Shown here one piece after another: positions 55,756 through 64,000 of a stretch of 64,000 nucleotides of DNA. The notes under the pieces are model-generated. The model saw only the letters and a list, made by a program, of their open reading frames with translations, did not search any database and was not told the origin of the DNA. Origin of the DNA: Atrichornis clamosus (taxonomy: Eukaryota; Chordata; Aves; Passeriformes; Menuridae); assembly GCA_013400975.1 (NCBI GenBank), contig WBMZ01014018.1:70294-134293 (forward strand). The letters run 5' to 3'. The stretch's first letter is position 1. Every line of letters starts with the position of its first letter. The position numbers were made by a program, and so were the translations under genes.

Positions 55756-56770
55756 GGCCTGCTAGCCCAGCGGGGCGTCTTTGGCAATGCAACCGCCTTC
55801 CCTGCAGGGCAGCGGGGCTCCGCAGCCTCCCTGCCCCCATCGCTCCCCTCGGACCCCCCCATCCGCCCCCCTAGCCCCGCTGCTCCCGGGATTTGTTAAC
55901 TCTTCCCCGGGAAACAACCCCTCCGTCCTGCTCCCGGCGCCCTTCACGCTCCTTCTCCTTCGCCGGAGGAAGGGCCGGGTGTGTGTATGGGAACGCGGTC
56001 GGCCCGGGACTGGGGGGGATCCAGTCCCGCTGGTCCCACCCGAGCCGCTAACAGACTGAGCCGCAGCCCGGGACACCCGGGACACACACGGATAGTCCCG
56101 GGATACCCCAGCCCCACAGAAAGTTTTATTTCCACTCTTGAATTGCGGCCCTATTTGCAGAATTGGGACGGGGGCTGTGCTCCCGTCCAGCTCTGGGAGG
56201 GTACCTCAAGGAGCAAGGGGGGAACTTTAGGCTAAACTGTCCCGGACCGTAGGGGCCGGGCTGGGAGAAAGGCTGCAGGAGGCCCCGGGACATCGGCGCC
56301 CGGTGCGGGCTCTCCACAACGCGGCGGCCGCGGCGCCGGGTGGACCCGGTCGCTGCTGTGCGGACAACTCGGATGGGAAACCCCAGCCGGGAGCATCAAT
56401 TTCGGGCCCACAACGCCCTCCATGTGCGTGTTATGAGCATCTCCGCTCATCGTTACTGATCTCCCGCTTTGCTCGCCTGGCGCTCCTCCGGCCACGCTCA
56501 TCCGGGACCAGCTCCTCGCCGCGGGGCTCCTCGTCCGCCCGTGTCCGGGCCGTGCCGGGGCGGCGGAGGGACGGGGCGAACGTCTCCTGTGCCCGGGGGG
56601 ACACGCGGGGCCGGCTCGGGGCGCAGCAGGTGCCGCTGCGAGGACCCTCGTTTCTCCGGGGAAAGACGCGCTTTAGCTCCGGTTGCTCCCGACGCCCCTC
56701 CGACCTTCTCGCCGGCCCTACCGCGGCCCCAGGAATACCCTCGGGTGCAGGGCACGGCTGAAATGTCAGC

Positions 56771-56829
56771 GTTTCTTTAAAATCCGTGAGGGTTTTAAAG
56801 TTTCTTTAAAATCCATGAGGGTTTTTAAA
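56771..56829. repeat. 29-bp tandem duplication, AT-rich
   Basis: Two copies start GTTTCTTTAAAATCC at 56771 and 56800, an exact 29-base period with one substitution (CGTGAG/CATGAG) and a one-base length change in a T run at the end. Confidence 0.9.
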
Positions 56830-56929
56830 GATTGCCCGGCGGCCCCTCAAAGCCCGCGCTGTCCTTTACCGTCCCACGGCAAAAATTGGGGTGAATCTAA
56901 GAAAACCTGGCCCCCGCTAAACTCCCCCA

Positions 56930-57190
56930 CAAATGCGAGGTGCTGCTTAATCCCATTAGCAGGGTGTTAATTTAACAAGCACCCGGCGCTCCCGAGCGCG
57001 GGACTCCGCGTTGCCCGCAGGCATTCCCGGGACTGCCGCTCTCGCCTTCCTCCTGCCCTTCTCGCTGAGTTTATTCGGTGTTTCACAACCCCCGGTGTTT
57101 GCAATGGCTCTTGCGGTCATTAACGTGATTTACTGAGGCTTTCTCCTCTAATTACCTCGCCCTCGAGCTATTAAATGCATGTAAGCAACT
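56930..57190. promoter_or_regulatory. Candidate upstream element with TAAT cores
   Basis: GCTTAATCCCATTAGC, GTGTTAATTTAAC, GTCATTAACGTG, CTCTAATTACC and GCTATTAAATGCATG occur within 260 bases of GC-rich DNA about 2.8 kb upstream of the start codon. Motif clustering is the only evidence. Confidence 0.25.
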
Positions 57191-57434
57191 CCACGGGGAC
57201 CGAGGCACGACTCCCCGGGCCCGGGCCCGAGTCTGTCGCTCCTTCCGGGGCCGGGCCCTGGGGCCGTCCCGGGAGGATGGAACAGGGGCATGCTCGGGGA
57301 ACCAGGCCGTGCCCTCCACAGATCGCCCCCCACTTCGGATTTAATTTTCTTATCACCAAGCGCCAGCTAGCCCCGGGCCTGTCCTGGCTAGGGAGGGGAC
57401 GGATGCTCACCGAATTCAACCCCGGTGCGACGCC

Positions 57435-57580
57435 GAAGCATCTCTGATACCTGCACCGGGGCCGGAGCATCGCTAGTACTAGCATCGGAGCATCTCCGGT
57501 ACCTACACCTGGAGCGGAGCATCTGCGGTATCTCCGATACCCACACCGGGAACGGAGCGTCTCCGGTGCCTGCGCCGGGA
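57435..57580. repeat. Degenerate ~29-bp tandem repeat
   Basis: Five units begin AGCATC or AGCGTC, followed by a GGTACCTACACCGGGA-like part. Lengths vary between about 23 and 38 bases. Four of the five share a 29-base frame or an insertion of it. Confidence 0.75.
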
Positions 57581-57989
57581 GAGCGGCCGTCCCACGTGCG
57601 GGCCCCGGGGCTGAGCGGCCGCGGGGCACGGCCGGGGCGGGTCGGGGCACAGCGGAGCCTCCCCGTTCCCCCGCCTTTGGCCCGGGAGAAGCCCCGGTGA
57701 TGGAGAACGAGAAGGGCTTTATTTCAACCCCACCGGGGGCAGCGGGAAAGGCGGCCCCGGCGCTCGGAGCCTGTTTTAAAAGTCAAATAGCTTCGGGTGC
57801 CGGAGCTCGTCCTCCTCCCCGGGAACAATGCGCTGCTCCTCGCCCACCTCCCCCTGCACCGCCCGGGTTTGGAGAAGGGAGGGGTAAAGCCCGAGCGGCT
57901 CTTCTCCTCCTCGGCTCTCGGGGGGCCGTTCCCCGGCGGGACCGGGAGCGCCTGGAAAAGCAGAGAAGACCCGGGTTGAAATAATCAGG

Positions 57990-58185
57990 AGCGATTTATT
58001 CCCCTGGAGTGACAGTTCTTTTGAGCAGTTGCCGAATGGCAGTTTCTGTCTTTCTGAAAGCTTTTCTTCCAGATTCTGTTCAGATTAGGCTGGGGAGATG
58101 AATGAGGCCATTATCCAGCCCAGTAGCTATTCTGAAATGCCAAATTAATTACCAAGGGCTAAATCAAGGCGATGGGGGCTGGAGG
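57990..58185. promoter_or_regulatory. Candidate conserved non-coding element upstream of NTN1
   Basis: Balanced-composition unique sequence sits between two CpG-rich zones. It contains GAGGCCATTATCCAG, CTGAAATGCC and CCAAATTAATTACCAAGG, with no repeat structure. Such an abrupt island about 4 kb from the start codon of a developmental gene resembles a conserved enhancer, but alignment was not possible. Confidence 0.33.
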
Positions 58186-58620
58186 GGAGAGAGGGGCGGC
58201 GGTTTGAGGTGTGAAAATATCTCCGCAATCTTTTAAACACGGGCCCGGCGGGCGGCCCGGGGTGCTCCCCTCAAACCCCCCAAACCTCGCTCTGCAAGCG
58301 CGGGGGCAGCGGCGGCTGGAGCGGCCCTGGCCGGATGGAGAAGAGCGAGGAGACCCCGCGGGTCCCGCTCCGGTGGCCCCTTCCCCGGCTCCGGCACGAC
58401 CCTGCGGGCTGCCGCATCTCCTCCCTCCGGCGGGGCGAGGGGAGTGGGGCCGCCGGGCACCGCGGGGCTCCGGGCAGAGCTGAACCCGCGGCCGAGCCGT
58501 AGCCGAGGCCGCTCGTCCCCGCTCGATGCTCACGGGTCCGGCGGGGCTCTCCGTCACCTGTCCGCCGGTCCCGGAGCGCAGTGAGGAGCAGCCCCGCTCC
58601 CCACAAGCGCTGTTTGCAGC
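58186..58620. promoter_or_regulatory. CpG-rich patch upstream of NTN1
   Basis: A GC- and CpG-rich patch with open frames on both strands that show no recognisable protein. Probably an outlying part of the NTN1 CpG domain. A short GT run follows at 58763-58778. Confidence 0.4.
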
Positions 58621-58969
58621 GTTTTGTCAACAGCTGAGCCTCCGCGGAGGGAGCCCGGGGTGTTCCCGAATTCCCTGTGTTCCGAAGGGCCGGCTTGGAG
58701 ATGCAGAAAGTGATCAGCCGGTCGCTTTTTGCGATGAGAGAGGGAAGGGAGAGGGCGACGGAGTGTGTGTGTGTGTGCGCAGCGATGCTGATCCACAACT
58801 TGGTTCGCATTGCCTGGCCCGAAGGATTATAGAAACACCGCGGAGAAAGGGGAGAAAGTCTGATCCCAAGGGAATTAGAGAATATAAGGCACTGCTGGCT
58901 CTTCCCGGACTGATGTCTCTCTGCCAGCACAGATCACAACATTTGCACATGACATTTAATCCTCCACCC

Positions 58970-59200
58970 TAAAGCTCTTTGGCTCTCGGCAGGCAGTTAT
59001 TGTTATTATTGTCGCTCTAATATTTACGCTTTGCTCCCAAACAAGTGTAATTTCCCCGATCGCTTTGTAGATCTTTGGCCCCTAATCCAGTTTTCTCTTC
59101 AGTTCCCGGGAGACCACACCTCTGGCTCCTCTCATTCATGGAAAAAAAATTGAAAATTCAACGAATTTTGCATTTTAAAAAGTAAATGTTTATGGAATGG
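58970..59200. promoter_or_regulatory. Candidate upstream element with SOX-like cores
   Basis: CAGTTATTGTTATTATTGTC carries three ATTGT-type cores, followed by CTAATATTTACGC and an A/T-rich end with GTAAATGTTTATGG. There is no open frame of 60 codons in this stretch. Inferred from motifs and composition. Confidence 0.3.
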
Positions 59201-62200
59201 CGGGTCAATCCTGGCTATCAGTTTGGGGTGGGGGAGAACTGGACATGTGGCTGATGCTGAACCTTCTGCAAACACACACGGCCAGTGACATCCCGGCTCA
59301 GCCTGGGCAGCCGCGGGAGCAGAGCTGGGTTCTCGCTGGGTTTATTCGGTGTTTGCAAGACTTTTCCTTGCAAACGAGGAATAAGCAACGAGGAGATTTC
59401 CCAGGGGCTGAGAAGTGGGCTGTAGAAGGAATCAAGCCTTTAATGTAAATTGGCCGTGGCTGGCAGAGACCACTGAACACTGGGCTATTCAGCATCTCTG
59501 TGAACCTCTAATGATCAACTCGGTTTTCAATTATACACCCACAATTGCCACCAAGTGAGATAAGCCTCCGGAATACTATATTTTCTCTTGCAAAATGTTT
59601 TCTTTAGGGCAGGCAGGCTGGAAAGCTCAGTGAGTAATATTTGATTTATTTTCTGCAGAGCAGCGGGACACCCAGCAGCCAGGAGAGCTCCCGGCTGCAC
59701 CAAACAGGTGCCCAAACGAGTCACGCAGTCCTGGGGATGTGCAGGTGGATTCAGGCACTGCAGGGAGCTGCAGCACTGCGGGTACCAGCTATTCCCAGGA
59801 AAACAGAGGCACTCGTTGGTGGTAAAATTGTTAAACCCTTTATTTATTTGTGTGCTTACCTACAGAAACAAAGGCTTCATTTGGGTGGGTGCAGATGTAG
59901 CACACCAAAAAATAATGCAGCCTAGGCTGGAAAATGCTGCCGTATGCTGGACACACTGCCGAGGTCTCATCCAGGTGAAAAGTGGATGTTTCATGGCATA
60001 GTCCAGGAACATGCACAGACCCTCCAGACTTCAGCTCCTCATGCCTCCTAAAGAAGGCTACCCTACATTTTTAAGCTATTTCCAAGTCTAAATTACTTTT
60101 CTGAGCAATATATTACAGGGAGAGGGAAAAGATGAACACAGTGACTTTACAGCAGTGTTCTGAGCTTCACGGAAAAAAAACCCCAAAGTGAATTGGGAGC
60201 TCAATCCACTGGGAACGCCTCGGCACAGCTGGAGAAACCTCCCTGCAATGAATTGATGGAGGCCTGGCAGGACCCCTGCACTGGTGGAGGGAATAACCCT
60301 GCATATTTCTGGGCAGTGCAACCCTGATTTCATGGACCTGGAGGACTCTGCTGCCAGGCTGAGATGTGGGAGAAGTGGGGTGAAGGAAACAGGTTTTAGT
60401 TTGGAGGAGGCACGTTCCTGTACAAATTTTGCTAGGGATCTGTGTGGAGAGGAGGGGATGGGGACATCCAATTTATTCAGTAAAATGTTTAATTCAGAGA
60501 GGCTTCACTGAGTTTTTGGGAACATGTGGTGTCACTCTGCAGATCTTATTTTTAGATGATCAAAGCACCCACCTGGATCTCAGGGGACCTGAGAGCAAGT
60601 CCACCCAAAGCGAAGGACCTTAAGTGGAGGGTGCTTTAGGACTATTCCTATCAAGGATCTGTGGGTCTGAATGACAGAGGGACCTCAGAGCAATTCACAA
60701 ATCCCTGCTGAGCCTGGTCTCTGGAAACATTTCCCCGAGGCTGCCAGGCCTAAGGGACCACCCAGCCCAGCTCCCATGCCCTACCTGAAGGCCTTTGGGG
60801 ACTCAGAGTGAGCATCCCTGCCCCAAAGCACCCAGCTTTGACCCCACACCACATTTTGCACAGGAGTTTGCTGTCTCCACTCCAGCTGCCTCTCCACGCC
60901 CCATGGAAGGAGGATTTGGGGCTTGCTGACTTTCCCATCTCTGCAGGTTGGGGACAACCCCGGCTTGGAGGACTCCAGTGCCTTCACAGCAGCTGTGACC
61001 CTGGCTGTCCCTTGGGCACAGGGATGGCACCAGCCCAGCACTGGCAGGCCTGCAGCTGCCTCCCTGCACCGAGGAGGAGCCGGGCAGGGATCCCCGCTCT
61101 CATTTACGGGTAATTGGCAGCAAACGGAGCAGGAGGGAAGGCACTCGGGCTGGGCTCCTTAGGTGCAATCTGACCTCCACAGCCATCAATCGTCCTGACA
61201 TCTCTTTCTTTTTATTATTTCTACTTTTTCTTGCAAGTGCTGTGGCTCTGCAGGAAGCAAAGAAAAGGTTTTTGCTTCCTGCAGAGAAGGAGCGAAGCTG
61301 AGCTGAGAGCCGAGCAGGACTTGCCTGCCTGGCACTGCCTGACAGCAGCTGCAGGGAGTCCTGGGCACTGTGAGCTGCTCCTTTGGGAGGAAACCAGCCT
61401 TGATTCAGAATCATCCACCCCCAGGCCCTGCCTGGTGAGGATAACAGCAAACAAAGTTTTTTCCTTTGATTTGAGACTGGTATTACTCAAAGAAAATGAA
61501 TCCCTTCACTCACTGCTTTGGCTTGCTTTGGGAAAATCTGAGCATTAATTCCAACACAGGAGTTCTGGTGTCGAGGCAATCCAGATGGAGAGCAAAGAGA
61601 GATCAGCCAGGACACTGAAAACCCAGCTAAGGGCAGGGACAGTGCTGGGAGCAGTGTACCACCTTCCTTTAAAATAACTAAAGTTCCTCTAAAATAATTA
61701 ATTTGAGCAAGGACTGTTCCTCACCTACATTACAAAATTGCTTGCAGGGAACAGTGAACACTGTTGATATCAGTCCAGTGTGGGAGTTTCTTTGGCTCTG
61801 GCATAAGAAACTGGCCCATGTAGAGATTTCCTACCTCAACAGAGAACATTTAGGAGAACCCAGGATCACAGTTTTATATGGGACTTGTGTAAGGTCACAG
61901 AGCTGAAACCCTGATCTTCTTAGTAGGAATTTTCCTCCCTGCTGAATCAGAATCCAGTCATGAAAAGGAATTTGATCTCCTGAAGTGGGTGTAAGGTAAA
62001 GGTAGAACCTGGGCAGGGCTTCAGAGGCAGAGGGAGGGTGTGTGGCAGAGACTGGGGCCAGGGCAGGCAGGGCTGGGTGTATTTCAGCTATCCAAGGAGC
62101 AGGATTATTGAAACATGGATCCCCAGAGCTTCTGAATTCCCAGCTCTTAGTAACCCCCTTTGCCAGATAATTAACTCTTCTCCAACATTGGCTTTGCAGT

Positions 62201-62745
62201 GACAAGTGGGCTCGTGGGACTCAGCTCCAACTGCAGCTGGGGCAGTCCTGGGGCAGGCTCTGTTTCAGCATTGCAGATGAAGGGGGTGTTTTGTTGCTTT
62301 CTTTGTTTAAAAGTAATAAAAAAGAATATATTCCAGAAAGCATCCCATTCCCTGAGGGAAGAAGTGGGGGATTTGTAGGGATTGAGCCAGCAAGGCTGGG
62401 TCAGGGCAAAGAGCGTCACGCAAAGAGCAGGCTTTGGGATGTGAGACAGGGCATGGTGAGCCCTGGGGAGCTTCCTGGCACCCCAAAATCACCTTTGCCA
62501 AGGGAAGCTGCCGAGAGGGTGCTGGGACCGATCCCTGGCCCAGCCCTGTGCAAAGCCGTGTCATCAGTCAGGATGTGTTTTTCAGGAGCCTTACCCAGAG
62601 CAGCATTCGGTCTGGTTTTGGCAGCCGTCCTAACCTAATTATAATTAAGGATGTATTAAGCAGGGATGAAGTGGCCTTCGAGTGGCTATAACCTTCTGAT
62701 AGGGGAACCTGGGAGAGGCAGCGGGAGCGGGCTCTGGCCGGGCAC
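59201..62745. other. 5' flank without recognisable genes
   Basis: No exon, transposon or RNA gene was recognised. The one strong structure is the inverted repeat at 61246-61286. Open frames are short and without domains. The region is upstream of NTN1 and may be intergenic. Confidence 0.6.
61246..61286. repeat. Perfect 16-bp inverted repeat (hairpin)
   Basis: The arm CTCTGCAGGAAGCAAA at 61246-61261 is answered by its exact reverse complement at 61271-61286, with a 9-base spacer. A G-T wobble and an A-T pair could extend it to 18 pairs with a 5-base loop. It is not followed by a T run on either side that would make it a Pol III or terminator-type element. The stem is shorter than a usual microRNA precursor. 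Confidence 0.95.
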
Positions 62746-62749
62746 TGAG

Positions 62750-63330
62750 GCGTCCTGTGAGCCCGGATGGGGCTGTTGGGGATGGGGCAGCAGTCCCGTC
62801 GGAGGAACCTCTCTGTGCCTCCCTCCCGGGACACAGAGCCTCACACCCCAGGGCTGGGTTGTGCAGAGACGCCCCTGCACGGCGCAGCCGGTCCCGGTGC
62901 CGAGGCCGAGCTCCGGGGCGTTATCTCGGGGCTGGCTCCGCACTTCCAGCCGTCACCGCCGTCGTGAATCAGCGTGGTGTCCGTGCGAGGGGAGCGGGGA
63001 CGCGTAGATCCGAGCGAGCACAGCCCACTCGCCCTGGCACGGCGCTCGCTGCACATCGCCCCTGCGTGCTGGGCGGTCCGCAGCGCCCCGAGCCCCTCCG
63101 GGAGCCCCCCTACCCGGTGCCGGCGGCGGGACCGCCCTGTCTCCTGCGGCTCCGCGCAGGGCGAAGCAGCTGGGGAGCGCTTGTTTGCGGAGCCGAATTC
63201 CTCGCTGTCGACTGCTGCTCAGCGGCACCGTCGCCTGCCTGGAAGCCGATCCCAGCCGTGCACGCCCTGGCCTGCCCGAGCCCCGGGACTGCCGGGGGAG
63301 AGCGGGTGAGATCCATGAAGGAGGGGGATT
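62750..63330. promoter_or_regulatory. Separate CpG cluster, possible promoter
   Basis: CpG and GC content rise sharply for about 580 bases, 8.5-9 kb upstream of the NTN1 start codon, with ordinary sequence on both sides. Frames of 191 (+) and 221 (-) codons cross it without any domain that I recognise. It could be the promoter of an unseen non-coding RNA or an orphan CpG island. Confidence 0.4.
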
Positions 63331-64000
63331 GAGGCGATGGTGAGAGAAGGCAAAAGGACAGCTCTGGGTCAGCCTCAGTTTCCCCAGATATTCAGCAGAG
63401 AAATGATGCTCACACCCTTTATGGAGCTTTCTGCTGTGCGTGGTAGGAAAGGCTGCTACGAACTTCTGCCAGCGCTGGCTGCAGGTCTCATCCTGCTCCC
63501 GATGCCTCGGGAACAAGGGAGAGGAGAAGGTAGCACTTCCTCTGTCCCGGCCTGCTGATGCCGCATCCCTTCCCTCTACGGCTGCAGTGACCCCCCGATG
63601 TTTTTCAGTGTTCATCACGTGCTAGAGAAAAGCAAAGCAATTCTCCCAGCACAGCGCCTGGTTTTGATTCTGCTGGAAAACAGCTTTATCTCCAGGATCC
63701 TGCCTGTCCCAATGCACACAGACGCTGTCCATCAGAATTCCAGCCCCAAACACCTCACATCCATCAAACGCCACTCCAGAATCACTGCCCATATCACAGC
63801 TCCCTCCTTCTGGCCCTCACACAGGTCCCCTGGTCACTTGGTGGCATCATGAAGTGTTTGCTGACAGATGCAGTAAAATGTTTCTGCTGTGAGAATTAAT
63901 TACTGGTGTGAGCTGTTGCTGTGGCACCCCAAAATGCACAAGGGAAGATTCACAACTCTGCACTGCCTGAGACCTGGAGATATCTGCAACACATCCACCC
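63331..64000. other. 5' flank, nothing recognised
   Basis: No gene, repeat or motif cluster could be supported in this last stretch. Confidence 0.6.

Noticed and set aside
61246..61286. Hairpin as a microRNA precursor or transcription terminator
   Set aside because: The stem of 16-18 pairs is too short for a normal precursor, and no T tract follows. Reported as a structure only.
62757..63618. 191-codon (+) and 221-codon (-) frames in the upstream CpG cluster
   Set aside because: No homology that I recognise, biased composition, and they overlap on opposite strands. Kept only as a CpG cluster.

Overview
This window is nuclear genomic DNA from a vertebrate, almost certainly a bird. It holds the 5' part of one gene, netrin-1 (NTN1), on the minus strand. 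The protein matches the netrin-1 family, and its signal-peptide region looks like the avian form. The only interspersed repeat I can recognise is a short 3' end of a CR1 LINE, the typical avian element. The DNA is GC-rich and repeat-poor with many short minisatellites, as on avian microchromosomes. I cannot name the species.

Layout, in the direction of transcription (right to left). Positions 64,000 to 54,187 are 5' flank. They contain a large CpG-rich domain next to the start codon, several AT-rich blocks that look like conserved regulatory DNA, a perfect 16-bp hairpin at 61.25 kb and a separate CpG cluster at 62.75-63.33 kb. The first coding exon is 54,186-53,163: signal peptide, laminin N-terminal domain and first LE module, residues 1-341. 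An intron of 51,513 bp follows (53,162-1,650) with canonical splice sites. The second coding exon is 1,649-1,461: exactly the second LE module, residues 342-404. The first 1,460 bases are the start of the next intron. The third LE module, the C-terminal NTR domain and the stop codon lie beyond the left edge.

I found no second protein-coding gene, tRNA, rRNA or CRISPR array. The many open frames in the intron and flank show no codon conservation, domain or splice context that I recognise, and they are expected in GC-rich DNA. The intron instead carries tandem arrays (17-, 18-, 20- and 12-bp units, and a degenerate 32-bp array close to the exon donor), one 358-base assembly gap inside the 12-bp array, purine tracts and several AT-rich islands. 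The strongest regulatory candidate region is 38.3-42.4 kb. The two exons together encode the front of a secreted axon-guidance ligand. Its expression in floor plate and other tissues depends on distal enhancers, so the intron and flank islands are the natural places to look for them.
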